Source of the DNA: Propionibacteriaceae bacterium
GTDB taxonomy: Bacteria > Actinomycetota > Actinomycetes > Propionibacteriales > Propionibacteriaceae
Assembly: GCA_031266665.1 (NCBI GenBank)
Contig: JAISAO010000013.1
Span: forward strand, 1-64,000
Length of the DNA: 64,000 bases
Direction of reading: 5' to 3'
The position numbers were made by a program, and so were the translations under genes. Positions 51,436-59,979 of this stretch are shown piece by piece (position 1 is the first letter of the stretch; every line of letters begins with the position of its first letter). The notes beneath the pieces were generated by a model. That model saw nothing but the letters and a program-made list of their open reading frames with translations. It searched no databases and had not been told where the DNA came from.

Positions 51436-52941
51436 ATGGCGCGCATCCGTTCCCAGCAATTCCTCGACAAGGTCGTCAGTGCTGACGAGGCCGCCGCCCT
51501 GATCAAGCACGGCGACCGCATCGGCTTCTCCGGATTCACCGGCTCCGGCTACCCCAAGGCCGTCCCCAGCGCTTTGGCCCGCCGGGTGGAACTGGAGCAG
51601 ACCCAGGGTCGGCCCTTCCAGGTCGGCGTCTACACCGGCGCCTCGACCGCCCCCGAGTGCGACGGCGTGCTGGCCGCCGTCGGCGGGATGGGTTTCCGCA
51701 TGCCCTACCAGTCCGACCCCGACACCCGCCAGGCCATCAACGCCGGTGTGACCGGCTACTGCGACATCCACCTGTCGCACTCCGGCCCGCTGGTGCGCCA
51801 GGGCTTCCTCGGCCGGCTGGATTTCGCCCTGGTCGAGGTCACGGCCATCACGGCCGACGGAGAACTGGTCCCGACCACCTCCATCGGCAACAACAATGTC
51901 TGGCTGGACGTGGCCGACCGGGTTATCTTGGAGGTCAACGAGTGGATGTCCGAGGGTCTGGAGGGTATGCACGACGTCTACTACGGCATCGAGTTGCCGC
52001 CCCACAACGTCCCCATCCCGTTGACCCACCCCGGCGGCCGCATCGGCCAAGGCACCTTGCGGGTGGACCCGGACAAGGTGGTGGCGGTGGTGCTGACCAA
52101 TGCCGCCGACCGCAACTCGCCTTTCAAGGAGTTGGACGCCGAGTCCAAGACCATCGCCGGCCACTACGTCGATTTCCTGATGAACGAGGTCAAACAGGGT
52201 CGGTTGCCACAAAGTCTCTTGCCTTTGCAGTCGGGCGTGGGCAATATCGCCAACGCCGTCTTGTCGGGCCTGCTGGACAGCGAGCTAGGCCATCTGACCA
52301 GCTACACCGAGGTCATCCAGGACGGCATGGTCGATCTGATCGACGCCGGCAAGGTCGATGTGGCCTCGGCCACCGCCTTCTCGCTCTCGCCCCAGGTGGC
52401 GCAGCGGCTCAACGCCGAGGCCGAGCGCTACCGCCGACACATCGTGCTGCGCCCCCAGGAGATCTCGAACCACCCCGAGGTCATCCGGCGGCTGGGCGTC
52501 CTGGCCTGCAACGGCATGATCGAGGCCGACATCTACGGCAACATCAACTCGACCCACATCATGGGCTCGCGGATGCAGAACGGCATCGGCGGCTCGGGCG
52601 ACTTCACCCGCAACGCCTACATCTCGGCCTTCGTCTCGCCCTCGACGGCCAAGGGCGGGGCCATCTCCTGCATCGTGCCGATGGTGTCGCACCACGACCA
52701 CACCGAGCACGACGTCATGGTGCTGGTGACCGAGCAGGGCGTGGCCGACTTGCGCGGCCTGCCGCCTCGGCAGCGCGCCCAGGCCGTCATCAAGGTGGCC
52801 CATCCGGACTATCGGCCGCTGCTGCGGGAGTACGTCGAGCGGGCCGCCCAGGAGGCCAACTCGGCCCACACGCCGCACGCCTTGAAGGCCGCCCTGTCCT
52901 GGCACATTCGGATGCTGGAGACCGGCACCATGCTGCCGTGA
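51436..52941 (+). CDS. Succinyl-CoA:acetate CoA-transferase / acetyl-CoA hydrolase family
   Basis: 501-residue class I CoA-transferase of the AarC/Cat1/SCACT group, moving CoA between succinyl-CoA and acetate. Landmarks: RIGFSGFTGSGYPKAVPSAL, YTGASTAPE, TTSIGNNN, the CoA-binding QSGVGNIANAVLSGL, the probable catalytic Glu in LTSYTEVIQDGMVDL, and GSGDFTRNAYISAF. ATG at 51436 has GAAAGGACG upstream. In propionic fermenters this enzyme couples succinate formation to acetate activation. That physiological role is inferred. It lies alone between the Pro-rich membrane protein and the PTS cluster. Confidence 0.93.
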   Translation: MARIRSQQFLDKVVSADEAAALIKHGDRIGFSGFTGSGYPKAVPSALARRVELEQTQGRPFQVGVYTGASTAPECDGVLAAVGGMGFRMPYQSDPDTRQAINAGVTGYCDIHLSHSGPLVRQGFLGRLDFALVEVTAITADGELVPTTSIGNNNVWLDVADRVILEVNEWMSEGLEGMHDVYYGIELPPHNVPIPLTHPGGRIGQGTLRVDPDKVVAVVLTNAADRNSPFKELDAESKTIAGHYVDFLMNEVKQGRLPQSLLPLQSGVGNIANAVLSGLLDSELGHLTSYTEVIQDGMVDLIDAGKVDVASATAFSLSPQVAQRLNAEAERYRRHIVLRPQEISNHPEVIRRLGVLACNGMIEADIYGNINSTHIMGSRMQNGIGGSGDFTRNAYISAFVSPSTAKGGAISCIVPMVSHHDHTEHDVMVLVTEQGVADLRGLPPRQRAQAVIKVAHPDYRPLLREYVERAAQEANSAHTPHALKAALSWHIRMLETGTMLP

Positions 52942-53069
52942 GCTGATAGCGTCGCCCGTCCTGGCCCGCCGGGCCGGGGCGAGCGGCGCCTTTGTCCCCC
53001 GCGCCCGCGTCCCAGCTTTGTCACACCCGGGGCGGGACAGATTTGGGCCTCTCGGCCGCCGCCGAACCC

Positions 53070-53098
53070 TTTACAGCCCCCGGAGCCAAATCTAGTAT
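53070..53098 (+). promoter_or_regulatory. Promoter of the PTS cluster
   Basis: TTTACA (53070-53075) and TAGTAT (53093-53098) are separated by 17 bases, a good sigma70-type match. The leader of about 150 bases would contain a REP-like palindrome and the TTATC-ACCGTC-GATAA inverted repeat (53223-53238), possibly the PRD regulator site. Confidence 0.6.
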
Positions 53099-53125
53099 GG
53101 CCGAACAACCGGACGTTGAGGCTTA

Positions 53126-53170
53126 TTCGCGGACCGGCCCGAATCTCGGATCGAGTCCGAGAGGACGACG
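53126..53170. repeat. REP-like element in PTS leader
   Basis: TTCGCGGACCGGCCC then ATCTCGGATCGAGTCCGAGA and GGACGACG. It matches the arrangement at 34351-34392, with a diverged palindrome. Confidence 0.75.
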
Positions 53171-53256
53171 CGGGCGACGCCATGTCGGGCGGAACCCGTC
53201 GGCCCGCCGCTAATAGGCCTCGTTATCACCGTCGATAAATCATGCGGAGGGCTTTC

Positions 53257-54669
53257 GTGAAAGAAAAAGTGCAAGGTGTGGGGCGTTTCCTCTCGGGCAT
53301 GGTCATGCCCAATATCGGGGCGTTCATCGCTTGGGGTCTGATCACGGCCCTGTTCATCTCCACCGGCTGGATACCGAACGAGCATCTGGCCGCCCTGGTC
53401 GACCCGATGCTGAAATACCTGCTGCCTCTGCTGATCGCCTACACCGGCGGCAAGATGGTCTACGGCACCCGCGGGGCCGTGGTCGGCGGCATCGCCGCCA
53501 TCGGCATCATCATCGGGGCCGACATCCCGATGTTCCTCGGCGCCATGATCGCCGGGCCGCTGGGCGGCGTCGTCATGAAGTACCTGGACAAGCCGCTGCA
53601 GCGCCGCGTCCCGGCCGGCTTCGAGATGTTGTACAACAATTTCTCGGCCGGCATCGTGGGCGGCCTGCTGGCCATCGCCTCCTACCTGGGCATCTCACCC
53701 ACGGTCGAACTCTTGACCAACGGCCTGTCCAACGGCGTCCAATTCCTGGTCAATCATTCGCTCCTGCCCCTGGTCGGCATCGTCGTCGAGCCGGCCAAGG
53801 TGCTATTCCTCAACAACGCCATCAACCACGGCATCTTCACCCCGCTGGGGATCGACCAGGTGGCCCAGACGGGCCAATCGTTGTTCTACATGATCGAATC
53901 GAATCCGGGCCCCGGGGCCGGCCTCCTGCTGGCCTATATGCTCGCCGGCAAGGGCACGGCCAAGTCTTCGGCCCCGGGCGCCCTCATCATCCAATTCTTC
54001 GGCGGCATCCACGAGCTGTATTTCCCCTACGTCTTGATGAATCCGATCCTGCTGATCGCCACCATCGCCGGCAACATGACGAATATCATCGTGCTCCAGA
54101 CCATGCACGGCGGCCTGGTGGGGCCGGCCTCCCCGGGGTCGATCTTCGCCGAGCTGATGATGACGCCGAAGAACGGTTATCTGCCCAATATCTTGGCCAT
54201 CGTCTTGTCCTTGGCTGTGACCTTCGTCCTATCGGTCGTGCTGCTGCGGATATTCGGCCGCGACGACGCCTCGCTGGAGGACAGCCAGGCCAAGGTGGCC
54301 TCCCTCAAGGCCGAGTCCAAGGGCCAGGCCGAGTCCGCCCCGGCCCCGGCGGCGGCCGCTCTCAAAATCGCCTCGGTCCGCCACATCGTCTTCGCCTGCG
54401 ACGCCGGCATGGGCTCGTCGGCCATGGGGGCCACAACCTTGCGCAAGAAGTTCCAGCAGGCCGGTCTGACCGATTTGGAGATCAGCCACGCCCCGGTCAG
54501 CGAGATTCCGCCTCAGGCCCAGATCATCGTCACCCACGAGGAATTGCGGGAGCGGGCCAAGACGGCCGCGCCCCAGGCCCGGGTGGTGACGATCAAGAAC
54601 TTCTTAGGCGCCCCCGAGTACGACTCCCTGGTGGCCGAGTTCGTGGCCTCCCGGACGCCGGCCGCCTAG
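53257..54669 (+). CDS. PTS mannitol-type transporter subunit IIBC
   Basis: Membrane sugar transporter of the mannitol/fructitol PTS family, 470 residues with EIIC then EIIB and no EIIA. The EIIC helices begin GRFLSGMVMPNIGAFIAWGL and carry the substrate-site motif GGIHELYFPYVLMNP. The EIIB domain near residue 385 has the phosphocysteine motif IVFACDAGMGSSAMGA. GTG at 53257 is the better start, with CGGAGGG 5 bases upstream; the ATG at 53242 overlaps that site. The separate EIIA is encoded at 57122. The true substrate may be L-sorbose or another ketose/hexitol, given the SorE-like neighbour. Confidence 0.92.
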   Translation: MKEKVQGVGRFLSGMVMPNIGAFIAWGLITALFISTGWIPNEHLAALVDPMLKYLLPLLIAYTGGKMVYGTRGAVVGGIAAIGIIIGADIPMFLGAMIAGPLGGVVMKYLDKPLQRRVPAGFEMLYNNFSAGIVGGLLAIASYLGISPTVELLTNGLSNGVQFLVNHSLLPLVGIVVEPAKVLFLNNAINHGIFTPLGIDQVAQTGQSLFYMIESNPGPGAGLLLAYMLAGKGTAKSSAPGALIIQFFGGIHELYFPYVLMNPILLIATIAGNMTNIIVLQTMHGGLVGPASPGSIFAELMMTPKNGYLPNILAIVLSLAVTFVLSVVLLRIFGRDDASLEDSQAKVASLKAESKGQAESAPAPAAAALKIASVRHIVFACDAGMGSSAMGATTLRKKFQQAGLTDLEISHAPVSEIPPQAQIIVTHEELRERAKTAAPQARVVTIKNFLGAPEYDSLVAEFVASRTPAA

Positions 54670-54714
54670 AGTTTGAGCGTCTGAGCCGCCCAGCCCGTGA
54701 TCGAAGGAGCAGCC

Positions 54715-54972
54715 ATGACCAGTTTCACCTACACCATTCAAGACCCCTACGGCGTCCACGCCCGCCCGGCCGGCCTGTTGGTCAAAGCCCTGCAGGGCTT
54801 CGCCGCCGAGGCCACCATCAGTGTGGGGGAGAAGACCGTCAACGGCAAGAAATTATTCGCCCTGATGGCCCTGGGGATCAAACAGGGGACCGAGATCACG
54901 TTGTCGGCCGACGGCCCGGACGAGGCCGAGGCCGTGGCCGCCGGCCGGGCCGTGCTGGAAGCGAACCTCTGA
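54715..54972 (+). CDS. ptsH: PTS phosphocarrier protein HPr
   Basis: 85-residue phosphocarrier passing phosphate from EI to EIIA. The active His is in DPYGVHARPAGLLVKAL. The position equivalent to the regulatory Ser46 is occupied by Lys (VNGKKLFALMALGIKQG), so HPr-kinase control is unlikely. ATG at 54715 is preceded by AAGGAG. It is located between EIIBC and the PRD regulator, and the EI gene is at the end of the same cluster. Confidence 0.95.
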   Translation: MTSFTYTIQDPYGVHARPAGLLVKALQGFAAEATISVGEKTVNGKKLFALMALGIKQGTEITLSADGPDEAEAVAAGRAVLEANL

Positions 54973-57090
54973 GTGATCTCGCCCCGCCTGGACCACCTGC
55001 TGCGCCTCCTGCTGGCGGCCGACCAGCCGGTGCCGATAGACGACCTGGCCGTCCGGCTGTCGGTCTCCAGTCGGACGGTGGCCCGGGAGTTGGCCAGCGC
55101 CGACCAGGCGCTCAGACCCTGCGGGGTGGCCATCGGCTCCCAGGCCGGGAAGGGGTTGTGCCTGACCGGCCCGCCGGAGCGGATCGAGCGCCTGCGAGCC
55201 GAGTTGTCCCGGGCCCGGGCGGCGCCGTCGAGCCGGTCGGAGCGCCGCTGGCGGCTGGCCCTGGAGGTGTTGACGAACCCCAACCCGCCCAAGCTGGTGG
55301 CCCAGGCCCGCCGCCTCGGGGTCAGCCCGGCCACCATCGGCCTCGACCTCGACGCCATCGCCTTATGGCTGCCCCGCTTCGGCCTGGAGTTGGTTCGCCG
55401 GCCGGGCCAGGCGATCGCCCTGGACGGCCCCGAGAGCGGCCGGCGGTCGGCCCTGGGCGAGATTCTGAGCCAACTCGGCCCCAGCCCGGAGGGCCGCCAG
55501 GTCTGGCCCGAGGCCGCCGTCTGGGAGGGCGTCGACCAGGTCCTGGCCGGCCCCGGGAAAGCTCCCCTGGCCCATCTGACGCCGGAGTCGGCCGCCAGCC
55601 TGCGCCGCTACCTGGCCGTGACCGTGCAACGCCTGCGCCAGGGCCACCGCCTTGAGGCCGTGACCGCCGAGGCCGTGCCGGACGCAGGCACCACGGGCGA
55701 GAGCGCCACGAGCCGCGAGGCCGTGACTGATGAGGACAGCGCGGACGCTAGCGCCACCAACTGGGCGGGGACGGCCGCCCCCGGGCCGGAGCAGCGGCGG
55801 GCGGCCGACACCCTGGCCGAGGCTTTGGCCCAGCGCTTCGGCCTGAACCTCCCGCCGCCCGAGCGCCACCTGCTGGCCCTGCGGCTGACGGCCGCCCGGC
55901 TGGCCCACGGGGTGGCCGGGGACGAGGCGCCGCCGCCGACGGCGGACCCGGCCGACCTCCGGCTGGTCTACCGCCTGATCGAGGCCTTCGACCCCCAGGA
56001 GGCCCGGTTGCTGAAATTGGACGACGACCTGGTCTACGGCCTGGTCGCCCACCTGCGGGCGCTGCGGGTGCGTCTGGCCCACCAGTTCGAGATCGAGGAC
56101 CCGCTATTCGACCAGTTGGCCCGGGACTACCCCGAAGTCTTGGCCCGCAGCCGCCGGGCGCTGGCGGTGCTGCGCCGCGACCACCCCCATATTCCCGAGG
56201 CCGAGGCCAGTTTTCTGGCGGCCCATTTCGGAGCCGCCGGGATGCGCGCCCAGGAGCGGCGGGAGCGGCGGCGCAAACTCCGCCTGGGGGTGCTGTGCGC
56301 CCACGGCATCGGCACCTCCTATCTGCTGATCTCGCAGTTACGGCACCACTTCGCCGACCGGGCGACGGCCGAGCTGTGCCCGGTGGACGGGCCGCCGCCG
56401 TTCGACCGTTTCGACCTCATCGTCACCACCGTGCCGGGCGACGACCCCCGTCTGCTCCAGGTCAGCCCGATCTTGGGGGAGACCGACCGCCGGCTCATCG
56501 CCGCCGCCCTGGACCAGGCCCGGGACCGCCCCGACCGGGCCGCCCCGACCGCCGGCCGCCGCCTGGCCCAGGCCAGCCGGGCGATCCAGCAGCTCAGCGG
56601 CGCCGTGGCCGCCGTTTTGGAAGGCTTCGACGTCGTCCCGGTGGAGGCCGCCATCGGCTTGGACGACCTGTTCAAGACCATCGGCTACCGCTGTGGCCAC
56701 GACGCCGCGTCGGGGGCCCAGATCTACCACGACCTGGCGGCCCGCCAGCGGCTGTCCGACCAGGTCATCCCCGAGTTGGCCATCGCCTTGTTCCACGCCC
56801 GCAGCGCCGGCGTGGCCCAGCCCGGGCTGGTCTTGTTCAACCCCGACGGCGGCCGTTTCCTCGCCCCGGGCCTGGCGGGAGTGCGACAGGCCGTGGTGAT
56901 GCTGGCGCCGATTCAGACCACAGTGGCGGCGCTGGACCTGATGGGGCGGATCAGCGCCTGGCTGGTCGATCAACCGGAGTTTCTGGCCGCCGTCCAGGCC
57001 GGCCGGCGGGAGACCGTCTCGGCCTGGCTGGAACGCCTGGCCGAGGACCAACTGATCGGCCTGACACAAGATTTATTGGACCAAAGCTAA
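54973..57090 (+). CDS. PRD-containing PTS transcriptional regulator (MtlR/BglG type)
   Basis: 705-residue activator whose activity is set by PTS phosphorylation. The N-terminal HTH is LPIDDLAVRLSVSSRT-like (PIDDLAVRLSVSSRTVARE), with a second HTH near residue 115. Two PRD domains follow; PRD2 includes HPHIPEAEASFLAAHFG. An EIIB-like domain has VLCAHGIGTSYLL (phosphorylatable Cys). A C-terminal EIIA-like domain has the active-site-type His in IALFHARSAGV. An Ala/Thr/Glu-rich insertion (about 230-275) is unusual. The GTG start immediately follows the HPr stop. It should control this cluster, perhaps through the site at 53223. Confidence 0.92.
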   Translation: MISPRLDHLLRLLLAADQPVPIDDLAVRLSVSSRTVARELASADQALRPCGVAIGSQAGKGLCLTGPPERIERLRAELSRARAAPSSRSERRWRLALEVLTNPNPPKLVAQARRLGVSPATIGLDLDAIALWLPRFGLELVRRPGQAIALDGPESGRRSALGEILSQLGPSPEGRQVWPEAAVWEGVDQVLAGPGKAPLAHLTPESAASLRRYLAVTVQRLRQGHRLEAVTAEAVPDAGTTGESATSREAVTDEDSADASATNWAGTAAPGPEQRRAADTLAEALAQRFGLNLPPPERHLLALRLTAARLAHGVAGDEAPPPTADPADLRLVYRLIEAFDPQEARLLKLDDDLVYGLVAHLRALRVRLAHQFEIEDPLFDQLARDYPEVLARSRRALAVLRRDHPHIPEAEASFLAAHFGAAGMRAQERRERRRKLRLGVLCAHGIGTSYLLISQLRHHFADRATAELCPVDGPPPFDRFDLIVTTVPGDDPRLLQVSPILGETDRRLIAAALDQARDRPDRAAPTAGRRLAQASRAIQQLSGAVAAVLEGFDVVPVEAAIGLDDLFKTIGYRCGHDAASGAQIYHDLAARQRLSDQVIPELAIALFHARSAGVAQPGLVLFNPDGGRFLAPGLAGVRQAVVMLAPIQTTVAALDLMGRISAWLVDQPEFLAAVQAGRRETVSAWLERLAEDQLIGLTQDLLDQS

Positions 57091-57121
57091 TCCAGCAGAC
57101 CAGGAAGGCAAGTAAGCTACC

Positions 57122-57553
57122 ATGGAAATCCTCTCACTTGACAACATCATCGTCGGTTTGCCGTCGGTCGGCGTGGAGGCGGCCATCCGCCAGGCCGGCC
57201 GCCGCCTGGTTGACGCCGGCTACGCCGATGAGCGCTACATCGAAGGCATGTTGGCTCGCAACCAATCCTTCTCTTGTGCCATCGGCAACCTATTGGCCAT
57301 CCCGCACGGGACCAAGGAGTACGGCGACGCCATCCGCCACACCGGGCTGGTCGTCGCCACCTACCCCGAGGGCTTGGACTGGGACGGCCAGCCGGTCCAA
57401 CTGGTGGTCGGCATCGCCGCCCAGGGCGACGAGCACCTTGAGTTGCTGTCCCAGTTGGTGGAGGCGGCCGAGGACGAGGCCGCCGTGGCCGCCCTGGTGG
57501 CCCGGGGCGACGCCGCCGCCATCCACCGGGCGCTGACCGGGACCGCCCAGTGA
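57122..57553 (+). CDS. PTS mannitol-type EIIA
   Basis: 143-residue cytoplasmic phosphotransfer protein accepting phosphate from HPr at the His in NLLAIPHGTKEYGD and passing it to the EIIB domain of the transporter. Begins MEILSLDNIIVGLPSVGVEA. The ATG at 57122 has AGGAAGG about 15 bases upstream, which is rather distant. Its stop overlaps the GTG of the 1-phosphofructokinase gene. Confidence 0.94.
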   Translation: MEILSLDNIIVGLPSVGVEAAIRQAGRRLVDAGYADERYIEGMLARNQSFSCAIGNLLAIPHGTKEYGDAIRHTGLVVATYPEGLDWDGQPVQLVVGIAAQGDEHLELLSQLVEAAEDEAAVAALVARGDAAAIHRALTGTAQ

Positions 57554-58497
57554 TCGTCACCGTCACCTGCAACCCCGCCCTGGACAAGACCGCCAACATC
57601 GAGCGGCTGTGCCCGGGGGGGCTCAACCGTTTGTCCCAGGTGGTGGCCGACGCCGGCGGCAAGGGTGTCAACGTGGCCAAGCTGATCGCCGCCCTGGGCG
57701 GCCAGGCGGTGGCCACGGGCTTCCTGGGGGGCGGCGTCGGGGTCGAGATCGGCCGCGCCCTGGAGCGGCTGGGCGTGGCGGCCGACTTCGTGCCAGTCGC
57801 CGGGACCACCCGCACCAACCTCAAGCTGGTCGACGCCGACGGCGGCCTGACCGAGCTGAACGAGCCCGGCCCCGACGTCGGCCCGAACGAGTGGGCCGCC
57901 CTGGAGGCCAAGCTGACCGGCTGGGCCAGGCCCGGCAACGTCATCGTCTTGGCCGGCTCCCTGCCCGGCGGGTCGGACTCGGGTACCTACGCCCGGCTGG
58001 TCCGGCTGGCGGCAGCCGGCGGGGCCGAGGTCTACGTCGACGCCGACGGCCAGGCCCTGGCCCAGGCGGTGGCGGCCGGCCCCGACCTGATCAAGCCCAA
58101 TGGCTTCGAGCTGGGCCAACTGGTGGCCGCCCCGGGGAAACTGGGCTTGGCCGAGGTGGCCGTCTGGGCCCGTCGGCTGGTGGCTGGCGGGGTCAAGCGG
58201 GTGGTGGTGTCGCTGGGCGGCGACGGGGCGGTCTTCGTCGACGCCGACCAGGCCTGCCACGCGCCGGCCCTGCCGGTGCCGGTCCGCTCCACCGTCGGGG
58301 CCGGGGACTCCCTGCTGGCCGGCCTGGCCTGGGGGCTGGGCCAGGGCCACGACTTCCGCCAGGCCGCCGCTTGGGGCATGGCCGCCGCCGCCGGGGCCGT
58401 CACCACCGTCGGCACCAAAGCCCCCGACCGGGGGCTGATCGACCGCCTGCTACCCCAAGTTGAAATGCGCGACCTATCCTTGAGACCAGAATCATGA
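57550..58497 (+). CDS. fruK: 1-phosphofructokinase-type PfkB kinase
   Basis: 315-residue PfkB-family sugar-phosphate kinase. MIVTVTCNPALDKTANIERL at the start, the first PfkB signature in DAGGKGVNVAKLIAALGG and the second in STVGAGDSLLAGLAWGLG place it with FruK/LacC-type kinases. It would phosphorylate fructose 1-phosphate, or a related ketose phosphate, to the bisphosphate. The GTG start overlaps the EIIA stop (GTGA). In this cluster it could process a PTS product or the product of the SorE-like reductase. The exact substrate is uncertain. Confidence 0.9.
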   Translation: MIVTVTCNPALDKTANIERLCPGGLNRLSQVVADAGGKGVNVAKLIAALGGQAVATGFLGGGVGVEIGRALERLGVAADFVPVAGTTRTNLKLVDADGGLTELNEPGPDVGPNEWAALEAKLTGWARPGNVIVLAGSLPGGSDSGTYARLVRLAAAGGAEVYVDADGQALAQAVAAGPDLIKPNGFELGQLVAAPGKLGLAEVAVWARRLVAGGVKRVVVSLGGDGAVFVDADQACHAPALPVPVRSTVGAGDSLLAGLAWGLGQGHDFRQAAAWGMAAAAGAVTTVGTKAPDRGLIDRLLPQVEMRDLSLRPES

Positions 58498-58624
58498 GGC
58501 TAATTCACAACTGGGCCACGGGTTCCGCCCGTCCCGCCGTCTTTTCCGGCCGTCCCGGGCGTGGCCCGGGGGCTCGGCCGGACGGTGAATCAGCTCACAC
58601 CCAACCACCACCACGGAGGAACCC

Positions 58625-59887
58625 ATGAAGACCAAAGGCGTTCGCCTGCACGGCGCCGACGACATCCGGCTGGAAGAGTTCGAGTTGCCCGACATCGGCG
58701 ACGACGAGATCCTGGTCAAGGTCGTCAGCGACTCGATCTGCATGTCGACTTGGAAGTTGCTGCGCCAGGGCAAGGCTCACAAGCGTTGTCCCGACGACAT
58801 CGACATCCATCCGGTCATCGTCGGCCACGAGACATCCGGCGACATCGTCCAAGTGGGCCGCGCTTGGCAATCTGAGTTCACTGAGGGCCAGAAGTTTGCC
58901 CTCCAGCCGGCCATCAACTACCAGGGTTCCCTGGCCTCGCCCGGCTACTCCTACCAGTGGTTCGGCGGCTCGGCCCAGTACGGCATCGTGCCGCATGAGG
59001 TGATGGAGCTGGGCTGCCTGCTGCACTACGGCGGCGAGTCGTATTTCGAGGCCTCGCTGGGCGAGCCGCTGAGCTGTATCATCGGCGGCTACCACAGCCT
59101 CTACCACACCAACAAGCAAAATTACGATCACCAGTCCGGTTTCAAACCTGGCGGCAACCTGTTGATCCTGGGCGGGGCCGGGCCGATGGGCCTGGGGGCG
59201 GTCGAGTACCCCTTAGCGGTCGACCCCAAGCCGGGCCGCATCGTCGTCACCGACCTGTCGGACGAGCGCCTGGCCCGAGCTTGTGATCTGATCCCGCCGA
59301 CCGACGCCCAAGCCGTGGGGGTCGAGTTGCACTACGTCAACCCGTCCAGCCAGCCCGACCAGTACGACTATCTGATGGGGCTGACCGACGGCCACGGCTA
59401 CGACGACGTCATGGTCTTCGCCCCGGTGCGGGAGTTGGCCGAGCTGGGCGACAGCCTGTTGGCCTTCGACGGCTGCCTCAACTTCTTCGCCGGCCCATCC
59501 CAGGCCGATTTCCGGGCGGCCATCAACCTTTACAACTGCCATTACAGCTCGACCCACATCATGGGCACCACCGGCGGCAACACCGACGACCTGAAAGAGG
59601 GCTTGGCCCTGGCCCAGGCCGGGGCCATCCGGCCGGCCGTCATGGTGACCCACGTCGGCGGGATCGACGCCATCGTCGACAGCGTCACCCGCCTGCCCCA
59701 GATCCCGGGCGGCAAGAAACTGACCTACCCGCACATCGAGTTGCCGCTGACGGCCATCACCGATTTCGCCCGCCTGGGTCAGACCGATCCCTTGTTCGCC
59801 CAGCTGGCCCAATCGGTCGAGAGCCACCTCGGCTTGTGGAACGCCGAGGCCGAACAAATACTTTTGTCCTCACGCCTGGCCGTCTGA
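58625..59887 (+). CDS. SorE-like L-sorbose 1-phosphate reductase (zinc alcohol dehydrogenase family)
   Basis: 420-residue medium-chain dehydrogenase resembling L-sorbose-1-phosphate reductase. Its N-terminus EEFELPDIGDDEILVKVVSD and SICMSTWKLLRQGKAHKR match the SorE pattern better than ordinary alcohol dehydrogenases. Zinc-site features are DSICMS, HPVIVGHETSGDIV and LGEPLSCIIGG. The Rossmann loop is LLILGGAGPMGLGA. ATG at 58625 has GGAGGA just upstream. Presence in a mannitol-type PTS operon suggests that the incoming ketose phosphate is reduced to a hexitol phosphate, or the reverse. Direction and substrate are inferred. Confidence 0.82.
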   Translation: MKTKGVRLHGADDIRLEEFELPDIGDDEILVKVVSDSICMSTWKLLRQGKAHKRCPDDIDIHPVIVGHETSGDIVQVGRAWQSEFTEGQKFALQPAINYQGSLASPGYSYQWFGGSAQYGIVPHEVMELGCLLHYGGESYFEASLGEPLSCIIGGYHSLYHTNKQNYDHQSGFKPGGNLLILGGAGPMGLGAVEYPLAVDPKPGRIVVTDLSDERLARACDLIPPTDAQAVGVELHYVNPSSQPDQYDYLMGLTDGHGYDDVMVFAPVRELAELGDSLLAFDGCLNFFAGPSQADFRAAINLYNCHYSSTHIMGTTGGNTDDLKEGLALAQAGAIRPAVMVTHVGGIDAIVDSVTRLPQIPGGKKLTYPHIELPLTAITDFARLGQTDPLFAQLAQSVESHLGLWNAEAEQILLSSRLAV

Positions 59888-59979
59888 GCCCGGCCCGGCC
59901 GGACGCCGCCCGATAGGCGGCGGCCCGGCCGCCCACCACCGCCCGGCGGCGTTCGGGCGCCGTTCGAGAGGAGACCGCA

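Larger units (their letters stand above)
52942..53256. other. Intergenic region before the PTS cluster
   Basis: 315 bases. Contains the PTS promoter at 53070-53098, a REP-like element at 53126-53170 inside the presumed leader, and an inverted repeat TTATC/GATAA at 53223-53238 just upstream of the ribosome-binding site. No gene. Confidence 0.6.
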
